From positions 1 through 62,836 of the forward strand of contig NZ_JAATJW010000009.1 of assembly GCF_011800755.1 (NCBI RefSeq): a DNA stretch of 62,836 bases, read 5' to 3'. Source of the stretch: Listeria valentina (GTDB lineage: Bacteria; Bacillota; Bacilli; Lactobacillales; Listeriaceae). The notes beneath the pieces are model-generated. The model had not been told where the DNA came from. It saw nothing but the letters and a program-made list of their open reading frames with translations, and searched no databases. This document shows, piece by piece, positions 18,506 to 30,671 of this stretch; positions within the stretch are counted from its first letter, which is position 1, and every line of letters begins with the position of its first letter. The position numbers and the translations under genes are program-made.

Positions 18506-19474
18506 ATGGAAAAAATATTTGTTTTAGGTGGCACTGGATTTTTAGGCTACTATACAGTGAAGGAACTTTTAAAACGTGGCTATCAAGTGGAAACGGTTGC
18601 ACTACCACCGATGCCTGAAGAGGGCTTGCTGCCAAAAGAAGTTAAATGTACCCTTGGCGATATTGGAGCCATGTCGGATGATGATATAAAAGCAATGCTT
18701 AAAGGCGTTTCTGGTTTTATTTATGCAGCTGGTGCAGATGAACGGATAATACCAAAAGCGCCAGCAGAAAAATTCTTTTATGAAGCGAATGTGCTCCCAA
18801 CACAACGCCTAGCTCGACTGGCTAAAGAAGCTGGAGTCAAAAACTTCGTAGTATTCGGCTCGTATTTTGCAGAGTTTGCAGAACGCTTTCCGGAAACGGG
18901 TTTGAAAGATCAACCTTATCCAAATACGCGTTTACTGCAAGAGCAAGTAGCGTTTGCTGAAGGTGAGGGTTCGATGAATGTTTCAAGTTTGCGATTGCCT
19001 TATATTTTTGGAACAATGCCTGGCAGAATGCCGCTTTGGAAAATGTTTACCGATCAAATTAAAGGACAAACTGTTTTCCCTGCGCTTAAAGGCGGAACTG
19101 CGATGGTGACGGTGGAACAAGTTGCGGAAGCGGCAGTCGGCGCACTTGAAGCTGAAAAACACCGCGCTACTTATGCGATTTGCGGAGAAAATATGAAATA
19201 TCAAACTTTTTATAAATACATGGTTGATGCTTTAGGGCAAGAAACGGAAGTGCCCGTTGTACCACTTGATGCAGTTCGTGACGTCTATGAAGGGATGGAT
19301 CAAGCGTCGGTAGCTGATGGAACTGAGCATGGCATTCATTCGGTAGTAACAGCAGAACTTCAAGAGTTAGATTTATTTTTGAATCCTGAAGATACGAAAG
19401 CGATTCTTGGGATTCAAGATCATGATGTCGAACGCTCGATTCGTGAAACGCTTGCGAAATGTGTAGCTGAATAA
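18506..19474 (+). CDS. NAD(P)-binding epimerase/dehydratase family protein (atypical SDR)
   Basis: A 322-residue Rossmann-fold protein. GGTGFLGYYTVKELLKRG at residues 8-25 is the GxxGxxG dinucleotide motif; FIYAAGADE and FVVFGSYFAEF occupy the positions of later SDR motifs, but the usual YxxxK is not clear (a PYPNTRLLQEQ segment sits there). The substrate is unknown. Divergently paired with the tandem AraC regulator, which suggests inducible expression. Not part of the conserved rplL-rpoB region in other Listeria I know. Confidence 0.8.
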   Translation: MEKIFVLGGTGFLGYYTVKELLKRGYQVETVALPPMPEEGLLPKEVKCTLGDIGAMSDDDIKAMLKGVSGFIYAAGADERIIPKAPAEKFFYEANVLPTQRLARLAKEAGVKNFVVFGSYFAEFAERFPETGLKDQPYPNTRLLQEQVAFAEGEGSMNVSSLRLPYIFGTMPGRMPLWKMFTDQIKGQTVFPALKGGTAMVTVEQVAEAAVGALEAEKHRATYAICGENMKYQTFYKYMVDALGQETEVPVVPLDAVRDVYEGMDQASVADGTEHGIHSVVTAELQELDLFLNPEDTKAILGIQDHDVERSIRETLAKCVAE

Positions 19475-19479
19475 AAAGT

Positions 19480-19517
19480 AAGCCCGTGGTAAAAAAATAT
19501 GTGCCGCGGGCTTTTTG
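19480..19517 (+). terminator. Terminator after SDR gene
   Basis: Ten-pair stem with one G-U pair (19480-19489 with 19504-19513) and T run. Confidence 0.8.
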
Positions 19518-19551
19518 TATGGTAGAATACACAAGTGAAGGAGGTAGTTGA

Positions 19552-20157
19552 ATGACAAATAATCATTATTTTACAAACGATCAAAATTTATCATCAAACC
19601 GACAAACTTTTAGCTACCAGTTGCGAGGCTTTGATTTGCAGTTTATTAGTGACGAAGGTGTGTTTTCTAAAAAAACTGTGGATTTCGGTTCGCGACTTTT
19701 AATAGAAACATTCGAACTACCTGAGCTTACAGGAAAGGTGCTTGATGTTGGTTGTGGATATGGACCGATCGGACTCGGGCTTGCGAAAGATTTTTCGGAT
19801 CGAGAAATAGAAATGGTAGATGTGAATTTGCGAGCACTGGCGCTAGCAAAAGAAAATGCGGCGCTGAATAACATTCAAAATGTGCAGATTTATGAAAGCT
19901 CTGTTTATGATCGTGTAGATGTGAAAAACTTTGCAGCGATTGTGAGCAATCCGCCGATTCGAGCAGGTAAAGTCGTAGTTCATGCTATTTTAGAAGAGGC
20001 ATACGAGCGCTTGGCTCCGTCTGGTGAGCTTTGGATTGTGATTCAAAAGAAACAAGGTGGGCCATCTGCAGCTCGCAAAATGGAGCAGACTTTTGGGAAT
20101 GTAGAGGTTGTTAAAAAAAATAAGGGTTATTATATTTATCGAAGTATAAAAGCGTAA
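19552..20157 (+). CDS. Class I SAM-dependent methyltransferase (YbxB/RsmC-like)
   Basis: A 201-residue RNA methyltransferase-like protein. SAM motif I VLDVGCGYGPIGLGLAK (about 64-80) and the catalytic-type SNPPIRAGK (about 130) match the RsmC family, which makes m2G1207 in 16S rRNA in E. coli; the substrate in Firmicutes is not certain. Its location just before rpoB is the same as Bacillus ybxB. GAAGGAGG precedes ATG 19552. Confidence 0.9.
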   Translation: MTNNHYFTNDQNLSSNRQTFSYQLRGFDLQFISDEGVFSKKTVDFGSRLLIETFELPELTGKVLDVGCGYGPIGLGLAKDFSDREIEMVDVNLRALALAKENAALNNIQNVQIYESSVYDRVDVKNFAAIVSNPPIRAGKVVVHAILEEAYERLAPSGELWIVIQKKQGGPSAARKMEQTFGNVEVVKKNKGYYIYRSIKA

Positions 20158-20159
20158 AA

Positions 20160-20187
20160 GAAGTCTTGATTTTAAGGCTTCTTTTTT
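20160..20187 (+). terminator. Terminator after ybxB-like gene
   Basis: Eight-pair stem (20160-20167 with 20174-20181) followed by six T. Confidence 0.75.
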
Positions 20188-20200
20188 GTAAACTAATGGG

Positions 20201-20229
20201 TTGACTTTTTTTGAGGGGTGTTGTATCAT
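20201..20229 (+). promoter_or_regulatory. rpoB-rpoC promoter
   Basis: TTGACT (20201-20206), 17-bp spacer, TATCAT (20224-20229). It lies 430 bp before the rpoB start. Confidence 0.75.
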
Positions 20230-20235
20230 AGTAAG

Positions 20236-20658
20236 ATGCCAAAAGAATCTAGACTGTTTTTTCGCATGCCCATTTTTCTGAAATGAGCTAGGGAAATGAA
20301 GTGTTTGCAAGGGTTTTGGCAAAATAAGACATGGATGTGGTTTTCAGAGCTGACAAAGCAAATTTTAAATTTAGCTGTTGTCGTGAAACTTTTTTAGGAA
20401 AGGATCAAAGCAAGTTGAATTCCGCTTTCTTTTTGTCTAAAAACAGGCTAGATTAATTGCTCAAGTCCCACTTTCTTTCTTGTAGAATAAAGGCAAGTAG
20501 CAGGAAACTTTTGATGAACGTTTGTTTAAGCGAGTATTTTTTACACGTGTAGAAAGCTCTTTGCTTAAATGACGGGTGCGGGGGGTTCCACTGTTTCGCG
20601 ATTCTATTGAAAGCAGAAAGTGTGCTTATAAATTTAAAAAATTTGAGGGGTGAAGAGT
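20236..20658 (+). other. Long non-coding leader of rpoB
   Basis: About 420 bp between the best promoter and rpoB contain no convincing ORF, tRNA or known riboswitch by eye. A second weak -10 (TAGAAT, 20483-20488) may start a shorter transcript; its -35 spacing is poor. Confidence 0.5.
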
Positions 20659-23600
20659 TTGTCAGGACATGTAGTACAATACGGCAGACACCGTAAGCGT
20701 AGAAGTTTCGCTCGGATTAGTGAAGTGCTTGAATTACCGAATTTGATCGAAATTCAAACAGCTTCTTATCAGTGGTTCTTAGATGAAGGTCTTCGGGAAA
20801 TGTTCCGCGATATTTCTCCAATTGAAGACTTTGCAGGAAATCTTTCACTTGAATTTATTGATTATGACCTTGGAGAACCGAAATATTCGGTTGAAGAGTC
20901 TAAAAACCGCGATGCAAACTACGCAGCTCCGCTTCGTGTGAAATTGCGCCTGATCAATAAAGAAACTGGTGAAGTAAAAGACCAGGAAGTTTTCATGGGT
21001 GATTTCCCGCTCATGACTGAAATGGGAACATTCATTATCAACGGTGCTGAACGTGTTATTGTTTCACAATTAGTTCGTTCACCAGGAGTTTATTTTAATG
21101 ACAAAGTGGACAAAAATGGTAAAAAAGGTTTCGGATCGACCGTTATTCCAAACCGTGGTGCTTGGTTAGAGTATGAAACAGATGCAAAAGATGTTGTGCA
21201 TGTTCGTATTGACCGCACACGTAAATTACCAGTTACAGTCCTTCTTCGCGCTCTAGGATTTGGTTCCGACCAAGAAATCATTGATCTGATCGGAGACAAT
21301 GATTATCTGCGCAATACGCTTGAAAAAGATAATACAGACAATGCAGAAAAAGCGTTGCTTGAAATTTATGAACGACTTCGTCCAGGTGAACCACCAACTG
21401 TGGAAAATGCTAGAAGTTTGCTGATCTCTCGTTTCTTTGATCCAAAAAGATATGATCTTGCAAGCGTTGGACGTTATAAAATCAACAAAAAACTTCACCT
21501 TAAAAATCGTTTGTTCGGTCAAGTATTGGCTGAGACACTCGTTGACCCAGAAACAGGAGAAATCATTGCATCTAAAGGAGATATCTTAGATCGTCGCAAA
21601 CTCGATGCAATCATTCCAAATCTTGAAAATGGGGTTGGATTCCGTACACTTCACCCACGTGATGGCGTTATGGAAGATGAAGTACTTGTTCAATCGATTA
21701 AAATTTATGCGCCAGAAGATGAAGAAAAAGAAATCAACATTATTGGTAATGCATACATTGATGAAAACGTAAAACACATTACGCCTTCTGATATTGTTTC
21801 GTCAATCAGTTATTTCTTTAACTTACTTCATGGTGTAGGTGGAACAGATGATATTGACCACTTGGGAAATCGTCGTCTTCGTTCTGTCGGAGAACTTCTT
21901 CAAAACCAATTCCGAATTGGTTTGTCACGGATGGAACGTGTTGTTCGTGAACGGATGTCTATTCAAGATATGAGTACAATTACACCGCAACAATTAATCA
22001 ATATTCGTCCAGTTGTTGCATCAATTAAAGAATTCTTCGGAAGCTCGCAGCTTTCACAATTCATGGACCAATCGAACCCACTCAGTGAGCTTACGCATAA
22101 ACGTCGTCTCTCTGCGCTCGGACCAGGTGGTTTGACGCGTGAACGTGCAGGCTATGAAGTTCGTGACGTTCACTATTCACATTATGGTCGTATGTGTCCA
22201 ATTGAAACACCGGAAGGTCCGAACATCGGATTGATTAACTCGCTTTCTTCTTATGCGAAAGTAAATCGTTTCGGCTTTATTGAAACACCATATCGCCGTG
22301 TTGATCCAGAGACGCATCAAGTTACAGATACAATTGATTATCTAACAGCTGATGAGGAAGATAATTATGTTGTAGCGCAAGCAAACTCGAAACTTGATGA
22401 TGACGGTGTCTTCACGGAAGAAGAAATCATGGCTCGTTTCCGTTCTGAAAACTTAGCGGTTGAAAAAGAACGGGTTGACTACATGGACGTATCGCCAAAA
22501 CAAGTCGTGTCTGTAGCGACTGCATGTATTCCGTTCCTTGAAAATGACGATAGTAACCGTGCCTTAATGGGTGCGAACATGCAACGTCAAGCTGTGCCAC
22601 TTATGCACCCTGAAGCTCCATTTGTTGGAACAGGGATGGAACACGTTTCTGCAAAAGACTCCGGTGCTGCTGTCGTAGCAAAACACGACGGAATCGTTGA
22701 ACACGTTGAAGCGAAAGAAATCTGGGTTCGCCGCGTTTCGATGGTTGACGGAAAAGAAGTTACGGGAGGAATCGACAAGTATACGCTACGTAAATTTGTT
22801 CGTTCTAACCAAGGAACTTGTTATAATCAACGTCCGAATGTTTCAGAAGGAGATCGTGTTGTAAAAGGCGAAATTCTTGGGAATGGTCCTTCAATGGATT
22901 CTGGGGAACTTGCACTTGGAAGAAACGTTCTTGTTGCCTTCATGACTTGGGATGGTTATAACTACGAGGATGCGATCATCATGAGTGAACGCCTCGTAAA
23001 AGATGATGTGTATACATCTATCCACATTGAAGAATTTGAATCTGAAGCTCGTGATACGAAACTCGGACCTGAGGAAATGACGCGTGACATCCCGAATGTC
23101 GGTGAAGATGCGCTTCGTGACCTTGATGACCGCGGTATTATTCGTGTCGGAGCAGAAGTTAAAGATAATGATTTGCTCGTAGGGAAAGTAACGCCAAAAG
23201 GTGTAACGGAACTTACGGCTGAAGAACGCTTGCTTCATGCCATTTTTGGTGAGAAAGCACGTGAAGTTCGCGATACTTCACTTCGTGTACCTCACGGCGG
23301 TGGCGGAATTGTCTTGGATGTTAAAATCTTTACGCGTGAAGCGGGAGATGAATTACCACCAGGCGTGAACCAACTTGTTCGTGTGTATATCGTACAAAAA
23401 CGTAAAATTCATGAAGGAGATAAAATGGCTGGTCGTCACGGTAACAAAGGGGTTATTTCCCGGATCTTACCTGAAGAAGATATGCCGTTCCTTCCTGATG
23501 GAACGCCTGTTGATATCATGCTTAACCCACTAGGGGTACCGTCTCGGATGAATATCGGGCAAGTGCTCGAATTACACCTTGGAATGGCTGCTCGTATGCT

Positions 23601-24201
23601 TGGTATTCATGTTGCAACGCCTGTATTTGATGGTGCAAATGAGGAAGACGTTTGGAGCACTGTTGAAGAAGCCGGAATGGCACGTGATGCGAAGACCGTA
23701 CTTTACGACGGACGTACTGGGGAACCATTTGATAACCGTGTGTCTGTTGGGGTTATGTATATGATTAAACTGGCTCACATGGTTGATGATAAACTTCATG
23801 CTCGTTCAACTGGACCATACTCGCTAGTTACGCAACAACCACTCGGAGGTAAAGCGCAATTTGGTGGACAACGTTTCGGGGAAATGGAAGTTTGGGCACT
23901 AGAAGCTTATGGTGCCGCTTATACACTCCAAGAAATCCTCACAATTAAGTCAGATGACGTTGTTGGACGTGTTAAAACGTATGAAGCAATCGTGAAGGGA
24001 GAAAGCGTACCTAAACCAGGTGTGCCTGAATCCTTCCGCGTCTTGATTAAAGAATTGCAAAGTCTTGGAATGGACGTTAAAATCTTGTCTGCTGACGAAG
24101 AAGAAATTGAAATGCAAGATTCGGATGAAGACGATTTTAATGGTCAAAACGATGCTTTCAATATTGTAAAACCAGAGGAAACTACCGAGCAGGTTGATTA
24201 A
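20659..24201 (+). CDS. rpoB: RNA polymerase beta subunit
   Basis: Catalytic beta subunit, 1180 residues, very close to Listeria RpoB from memory. The rifampicin region reads [20 protein letters not shown], the usual sensitive residues. The C-terminal [17 protein letters not shown] and acidic tail are complete. The start is TTG 20659 seven bases after GAGGGG; the in-frame GTG 20650 lies within that ribosome site. Followed by rpoC after 149 bp. Confidence 0.98.
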   Translation: MSGHVVQYGRHRKRRSFARISEVLELPNLIEIQTASYQWFLDEGLREMFRDISPIEDFAGNLSLEFIDYDLGEPKYSVEESKNRDANYAAPLRVKLRLINKETGEVKDQEVFMGDFPLMTEMGTFIINGAERVIVSQLVRSPGVYFNDKVDKNGKKGFGSTVIPNRGAWLEYETDAKDVVHVRIDRTRKLPVTVLLRALGFGSDQEIIDLIGDNDYLRNTLEKDNTDNAEKALLEIYERLRPGEPPTVENARSLLISRFFDPKRYDLASVGRYKINKKLHLKNRLFGQVLAETLVDPETGEIIASKGDILDRRKLDAIIPNLENGVGFRTLHPRDGVMEDEVLVQSIKIYAPEDEEKEINIIGNAYIDENVKHITPSDIVSSISYFFNLLHGVGGTDDIDHLGNRRLRSVGELLQNQFRIGLSRMERVVRERMSIQDMSTITPQQLINIRPVVASIKEFFGSSQLSQFMDQSNPLSELTHKRRLSALGPGGLTRERAGYEVRDVHYSHYGRMCPIETPEGPNIGLINSLSSYAKVNRFGFIETPYRRVDPETHQVTDTIDYLTADEEDNYVVAQANSKLDDDGVFTEEEIMARFRSENLAVEKERVDYMDVSPKQVVSVATACIPFLENDDSNRALMGANMQRQAVPLMHPEAPFVGTGMEHVSAKDSGAAVVAKHDGIVEHVEAKEIWVRRVSMVDGKEVTGGIDKYTLRKFVRSNQGTCYNQRPNVSEGDRVVKGEILGNGPSMDSGELALGRNVLVAFMTWDGYNYEDAIIMSERLVKDDVYTSIHIEEFESEARDTKLGPEEMTRDIPNVGEDALRDLDDRGIIRVGAEVKDNDLLVGKVTPKGVTELTAEERLLHAIFGEKAREVRDTSLRVPHGGGGIVLDVKIFTREAGDELPPGVNQLVRVYIVQKRKIHEGDKMAGRHGNKGVISRILPEEDMPFLPDGTPVDIMLNPLGVPSRMNIGQVLELHLGMAARMLGIHVATPVFDGANEEDVWSTVEEAGMARDAKTVLYDGRTGEPFDNRVSVGVMYMIKLAHMVDDKLHARSTGPYSLVTQQPLGGKAQFGGQRFGEMEVWALEAYGAAYTLQEILTIKSDDVVGRVKTYEAIVKGESVPKPGVPESFRVLIKELQSLGMDVKILSADEEEIEMQDSDEDDFNGQNDAFNIVKPEETTEQVD

Positions 24202-24350
24202 CCCGCCCGATTATAAAACTCCAAAATAAATGAAAAACGAATGTTTTTGCCGATAAACTAGGTGTGTTTCTAGAAGTAGTGACTGATGAGTGGAAAAAAC
24301 TTGTGAGGCTGCTTCTAGTGAACTGCCAACAAAATTAGGAGGTAGGGCAC

Positions 24351-27300
24351 TTGATAGATGTTAATAATTTTGAGTATATGAAAATAGGGCTAGCATCTCC
24401 AGACAAAATTCGTTCTTGGTCGCATGGCGAAGTGAAAAAGCCAGAAACGATCAACTACCGTACACTTAAGCCTGAGCGTGACGGTCTTTTCTGTGAACGG
24501 ATTTTTGGCCCAACAAAAGACTGGGAATGTTCTTGCGGGAAATATAAACGTGTGCGCTATAAAGGGGTTGTCTGTGACCGCTGTGGCGTAGAAGTTACAA
24601 AATCTAAAGTTCGTCGTGAACGTATGGGACACATCGAACTTGCTGCTCCTGTATCGCATATTTGGTATTTCAAAGGAATTCCAAGCCGTATGGGTCTTGT
24701 TATGGACATGAGCCCACGTGCCTTAGAAGAAGTTATTTATTTTGCTTCTTATGTCGTTACAGAACCAGGCGATACACCGCTTGAGAAGAAACAACTTCTT
24801 TCTGAAAAAGAATATCGTGCTTATCGCGACAAATATGGCCAAACATTCCAAGCTGGTATGGGTGCTGAAGCGATCAAGAAAATTCTTTCGGATATTAACC
24901 TTGAGAAAGAAACGAACGAATTAAAAGAAGAGCTTGAATCTGCACAAGGACAACGTCGTACGCGCGCGATTCGTCGCTTGGAAGTCATGGAAGCATTCCG
25001 TAACTCTGGAAACGATCCAAGTTGGATGATTCTTGACGTTCTTCCAGTAATTCCGCCTGAACTTCGTCCAATGGTACAACTTGAAGGTGGACGTTTTGCA
25101 ACAAGTGATTTGAACGATTTGTATCGCCGTGTTATCAACCGGAATAATCGTTTGAAACGTTTGCTTGATCTTGGAGCACCTACTATCATCGTTCAAAACG
25201 AAAAACGGATGCTACAAGAAGCAGTTGACGCACTAATTGACAATGGTCGTCGTGGCCGTCCAGTAACTGGACCAGGAAATCGTCCATTAAAATCACTTTC
25301 GCATATGTTGAAAGGGAAACAAGGTCGTTTCCGTCAAAACTTGCTCGGAAAACGGGTTGACTATTCTGGTCGTTCTGTTATCGTCGTTGGACCAAACCTT
25401 AAGATGTATCAATGTGGTCTTCCAAAAGAAATGGCACTTGAGCTCTTTAAGCCATTTGTGATGAAAGAACTCGTAGAACGCGGTTTGGCGCACAACATTA
25501 AGAGCGCAAAACGTAAAATTGAACGCATGGCTCCGGAAATTTGGGATGTACTTGAAGAAGTTATTCGTGAACACCCAGTTCTCCTAAACCGTGCCCCTAC
25601 ACTTCATAGACTCGGTATCCAAGCTTTCGAACCAACGCTTGTTGAAGGACGTGCAATTCGTCTTCATCCGCTTGTATGTACTGCTTATAATGCCGATTTT
25701 GATGGTGACCAAATGGCGGTTCACGTTCCGCTTTCTGCTGAAGCACAAGCGGAAGCTCGTATTTTGATGCTAGCAGCTCAAAATATCTTGAACCCGAAAG
25801 ATGGTAAACCAGTTGTTACACCTTCACAAGATATGGTACTAGGAAACTACTACTTGACGCTTGAACGTGAAAATGCTGTTGGTGAAGGAATGATCTTCAA
25901 AGACTTGAATGAAGCAAACCTAGCTTATCAAAATGGCTATGTGCATCTTCACTCTCGTATCGCTGTTTATGCCGGTTCAATTCCAAATGAACGCTTTACA
26001 GACGAACAACGCAAGCAACTACTAATTACGACAGTTGGTAAATTGATCTTTAATACAATTCTTCCAACATCGTTCCCTTATATTAACGAACCAACGAAAT
26101 ATAACTTGGAAATAGAAACGCCTGAGAAGTATTTCGTTGATACGACAACGGATGTAAAAGCGCATATTGCTAAACAACCGCTTGTTGAACCATTCAAGAA
26201 GAAAATTCTTGGAAACATCATCGCAGAAGTCTTCAAACGATTCCATATCACGGAAACGTCGAAGATGCTTGACCGCATGAAAGATCTTGGCTTTAAGATT
26301 TCAACAAAAGCTGGGATTACGGTTGGGATTGCGGATATCTTAACGCTTAGCGAAAAAGGAGAAATCCTTGAAGAAGCGCATGATATGGTGGAAAAAATCA
26401 CGAAGCAATTCCGTCGTGGTTTGATTACAGACGAAGAAAGATACGAACGCGTTATCGGTGTTTGGAACACGGCTAAAGATGAAATTCAAGAAAAACTAAT
26501 CGATAGTTTGGAACGCCTCAACCCAATCTTCATGATGCAAGACTCTGGAGCTCGTGGTAACATCTCGAACTTTACACAGCTTGCTGGGATGCGTGGACTT
26601 ATGGCTGACCCATCTGGACGTATCGTTGAACTTCCAATCACATCGAACTTCCGTGAAGGTCTAACAGTCCTTGAATACTTCATCTCGACCCATGGTGCTC
26701 GTAAAGGTCTTACCGATACAGCCCTTAAGACAGCCGATTCTGGTTACCTTACTCGTCGTCTTGTTGATGTTGCTCAAGATGTTATCATTCGTGAAGATGA
26801 CTGTGGAACTGATCGTGGCTTAACAATTAAAGCCATTCGTGAAGGTACTGAAATCATCGAATCGCTTGAAGAACGACTTGAAGGTCGTTATGCTCGTAAA
26901 ACTGTTCGTCATCCTGAAACAGGAGAAATCCTTGTTAAGGAAAACGAACTAATCACAGAACCTGTTGCACAAGCTATCGTGGATGCAGGAATTGAAGAAG
27001 TTTCAATTCGCTCTGCCTTCACATGTAACACGAAACATGGTGTATGTAAGAAATGTTACGGTAAAAACTTGGCAACTGGAACAGAAGTTGAAGTTGGAGA
27101 AGCAGTGGGAATCATTGCTGCTCAATCTATCGGGGAACCAGGAACACAGCTTACAATGCGTACGTTCCATACCGGTGGGGTTGCCGGAGACGATATCACA
27201 CAAGGTCTTCCACGTATCCAAGAAATTTTTGAAGCACGGAATCCGAAAGGTCAAGCAACGATCACAGAAGTAGCTGGTGAAGTTGTTTCGATTGAAGAAG

Positions 27301-27956
27301 GACGTGACCGTGGTCAAGAAATTACAATCCAAGGAACGGATGACCGCCGCAGCTATACGGTACCTTATACAGCTCGCTTACGTGTGCAAGAAGGTTCGGT
27401 AGTTGATCGCGGGGAAGCTCTTACAGAAGGTTCGATTGATCCGAAAGCATTGATTCGTGTACGTGACGTATTGTCCGTTCAAGAATACTTGCTTGCAGAA
27501 GTACAAAAAGTTTACCGGATGCAAGGGGTAGAAATTGGCGACAAACACGTTGAAGTTATGGTTCGTCAAATGCTTCGTAAGATCCGTGTCATGGATACTG
27601 GGGATACAGATATTCTTCCTGGTACACTCATGGATATTCAGTCGTTTACAGAGGCAAACCGTGATGCAATCATGAATGGTAACCAACCTGCTACAGGTCG
27701 TCCAGTCTTGCTTGGAATCACAAAAGCATCTCTTGAAACTGACTCGTTCTTGTCAGCTGCATCGTTCCAAGAAACAACACGTGTTCTTACGGACGCAGCG
27801 ATTAAAGGCAAACGCGATGAACTTCTAGGACTGAAAGAAAACGTTATTCTTGGTAAACTTGTTCCAGCGGGGACAGGCATTGGTCGTTACCGCAAGCTGA
27901 AATCAGAAGTTGTGGGAGCGAAACAAGAAGATAGCGAAGAAACAACAAATGCGTAA
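24351..27956 (+). CDS. rpoC: RNA polymerase beta' subunit
   Basis: Catalytic beta' subunit, 1201 residues. Zinc finger [20 protein letters not shown] near residue 60, the active-site [12 protein letters not shown], the bridge/trigger region ([31 protein letters not shown]) and second zinc site [13 protein letters not shown] are all present. TTG 24351 follows AGGAGGT. Complete to the C-terminus. Confidence 0.98.
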   Translation: MIDVNNFEYMKIGLASPDKIRSWSHGEVKKPETINYRTLKPERDGLFCERIFGPTKDWECSCGKYKRVRYKGVVCDRCGVEVTKSKVRRERMGHIELAAPVSHIWYFKGIPSRMGLVMDMSPRALEEVIYFASYVVTEPGDTPLEKKQLLSEKEYRAYRDKYGQTFQAGMGAEAIKKILSDINLEKETNELKEELESAQGQRRTRAIRRLEVMEAFRNSGNDPSWMILDVLPVIPPELRPMVQLEGGRFATSDLNDLYRRVINRNNRLKRLLDLGAPTIIVQNEKRMLQEAVDALIDNGRRGRPVTGPGNRPLKSLSHMLKGKQGRFRQNLLGKRVDYSGRSVIVVGPNLKMYQCGLPKEMALELFKPFVMKELVERGLAHNIKSAKRKIERMAPEIWDVLEEVIREHPVLLNRAPTLHRLGIQAFEPTLVEGRAIRLHPLVCTAYNADFDGDQMAVHVPLSAEAQAEARILMLAAQNILNPKDGKPVVTPSQDMVLGNYYLTLERENAVGEGMIFKDLNEANLAYQNGYVHLHSRIAVYAGSIPNERFTDEQRKQLLITTVGKLIFNTILPTSFPYINEPTKYNLEIETPEKYFVDTTTDVKAHIAKQPLVEPFKKKILGNIIAEVFKRFHITETSKMLDRMKDLGFKISTKAGITVGIADILTLSEKGEILEEAHDMVEKITKQFRRGLITDEERYERVIGVWNTAKDEIQEKLIDSLERLNPIFMMQDSGARGNISNFTQLAGMRGLMADPSGRIVELPITSNFREGLTVLEYFISTHGARKGLTDTALKTADSGYLTRRLVDVAQDVIIREDDCGTDRGLTIKAIREGTEIIESLEERLEGRYARKTVRHPETGEILVKENELITEPVAQAIVDAGIEEVSIRSAFTCNTKHGVCKKCYGKNLATGTEVEVGEAVGIIAAQSIGEPGTQLTMRTFHTGGVAGDDITQGLPRIQEIFEARNPKGQATITEVAGEVVSIEEGRDRGQEITIQGTDDRRSYTVPYTARLRVQEGSVVDRGEALTEGSIDPKALIRVRDVLSVQEYLLAEVQKVYRMQGVEIGDKHVEVMVRQMLRKIRVMDTGDTDILPGTLMDIQSFTEANRDAIMNGNQPATGRPVLLGITKASLETDSFLSAASFQETTRVLTDAAIKGKRDELLGLKENVILGKLVPAGTGIGRYRKLKSEVVGAKQEDSEETTNA

Positions 27957-27971
27957 AAATAAATAGGCAAG

Positions 27972-28010
27972 AAAAAAGTTCTCCAAGTTTTGGCTTGGAG
28001 AACTTTTTTT
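27972..28010. terminator. Bidirectional terminator after rpoC
   Basis: Sixteen-pair stem (27972-27987 with 27994-28009) with flanking A and T runs; serves rpoC and the convergent bgl gene. Confidence 0.88.
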
Positions 28011-28028
28011 AGTATTAACCGAATTTAT

Positions 28029-29528
<1,500 letters not shown>

Positions 29529-29540
29529 TTATCGTACGTT

Positions 29541-29561
29541 ATGTAATGCATTACATGTCAA
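29541..29561 (-). promoter_or_regulatory. 16-bp palindrome in the bgl promoter
   Basis: ATGTAATGCATTACAT (29541-29556) is a perfect palindrome. On the minus strand it follows a TTGACA -35 (29556-29561) and so lies in the promoter spacer of the bgl gene. Probable operator for the divergent TetR protein. Confidence 0.55.
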
Positions 29562-29640
29562 GCCGGAATTTTTCGTGTCGGAGCATTGCTAAAATGTGGT
29601 TTTTTCGGTAAACTTTAAAAAAAGAGCAATGGAGGCAGCG

Positions 29641-30177
29641 ATGACTACAAAAGAAAAAATTATTGAATCTGCAATTTCTGTCATTCAAAGTGAAGGGACG
29701 ACGAACTATAGCTTAGCAAAAGTGGCTGAGAAAACGGGGATGACCAAAGCCGCGATTTTTTACTATTTTAAAAATAAAGCGGAACTAACGCGCTCCTTGA
29801 TTAGCTACACGATTGATGCGTATGAAAAAATTCTTCAAGAAGAGTATCAACTTGCAAAGCCGAACTCAGCGTTCCCATTTACGGAAGCCTATATTAATGG
29901 GAACTTGCGTCAGCTTGATGATGAAAAATTAGTCGGGCTTCACGCTGCACTGATTGGAACAGTTATGTCTGGCGAAGCAACTGGGTATGACTGGAATGAT
30001 GCTTATTTGAAAGATTTTGAGCGACTTGTCCCAGAAATCGGAGAAGAACGTGCGGAATTTGTTCGCTATACGATTGATGGCATGTGGCATGCGCGGATTC
30101 TTAGAATTCCTGAATTTGCCATGGAAGGAAGAAAAAGCGTGGCTGCAAGTCTTTTATCCATGATTAAGCAAAAGTGA
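29641..30177 (+). CDS. TetR-family transcription regulator
   Basis: A 178-residue regulator. The N-terminal TetR helix-turn-helix is clear (YSLAKVAEKTGMTKAAIFYYFKNK, about residues 24-47). The C-terminal helical ligand domain (AEFVRYTIDGMWHARIL) resembles the TetR_C group of YfiR-like proteins. ATG 29641 has GGAGG upstream; an in-frame start 45 bases earlier lacks a site. Divergent from the GH1 gene, which it may repress through the palindrome between them. Confidence 0.88.
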   Translation: MTTKEKIIESAISVIQSEGTTNYSLAKVAEKTGMTKAAIFYYFKNKAELTRSLISYTIDAYEKILQEEYQLAKPNSAFPFTEAYINGNLRQLDDEKLVGLHAALIGTVMSGEATGYDWNDAYLKDFERLVPEIGEERAEFVRYTIDGMWHARILRIPEFAMEGRKSVAASLLSMIKQK

Positions 30178-30202
30178 GAAACATTTTGCTTGCATTTTAT
30201 AT

Positions 30203-30218
30203 AGTTTAGTTCTAAACT
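30203..30218 (+). promoter_or_regulatory. MarR-type palindromic operator
   Basis: AGTTTAGTTCTAAACT: perfect 7-bp arms around TT, 24 bp before the MarR gene start. Likely autoregulatory site. Confidence 0.55.
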
Positions 30219-30241
30219 TTAATCAAAGGAGGCCGATGAAA

Positions 30242-30655
30242 ATGGTAAAATCGGAGGAAAGATTAGGTATTTTATTATGGTTCAGATTGAGCCGTTTCTA
30301 TAATCAAAATATCAAGAAAACCAATCAAAACTTAAAAGAAGCTGGGATTTCGACGGCAATGTTTGACTGCATCGCACAAATCGGCCCTGGAAATAAATTA
30401 ACGCAACAAGATCTTGGTGAAAAACTGGTCGTGACAAAAGGGAATATCACACAGTTGCTCGTCAAATTAGAAAAATTAGAACTTGTAAAACGTGAAAAAG
30501 TCGGGCGAGAAAAATTTATAGTTTTAACGGAAAAAGGAATCGCTTGTTACAAGGAATTTGTTCCCAAACAAGAAACTTTTCAACAGGAACAATTTAGTCG
30601 GCTAACAAGACCTGAACAAAAAGAACTTTTAAGGCTACTCAAAAAATTGGATTAA
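30242..30655 (+). CDS. MarR-family transcription regulator
   Basis: A 137-residue winged-helix repressor with LTQQDLGEKLVVTKGNITQL (recognition helix) and wing (VGREKFIVLTEKG). It sits 16 bp before a ring-cleaving dioxygenase-like gene, the same pairing as MhqR with its dioxygenase targets in Bacillus, which responds to quinones and aromatic electrophiles. That role is inferred. Start ATG 30242 is preferred to ATG 30236, which is too close to AAAGGAGG. Confidence 0.88.
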   Translation: MVKSEERLGILLWFRLSRFYNQNIKKTNQNLKEAGISTAMFDCIAQIGPGNKLTQQDLGEKLVVTKGNITQLLVKLEKLELVKREKVGREKFIVLTEKGIACYKEFVPKQETFQQEQFSRLTRPEQKELLRLLKKLD

Positions 30656-30671
30656 GATGGAGGGGTTTTAA

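Noticed and set aside
20457-20488. Second rpoB promoter (TTGCTC with TAGAAT)
   Set aside because: The spacer is 20 bp and the -35 is poor; kept only as a note in the leader entry.
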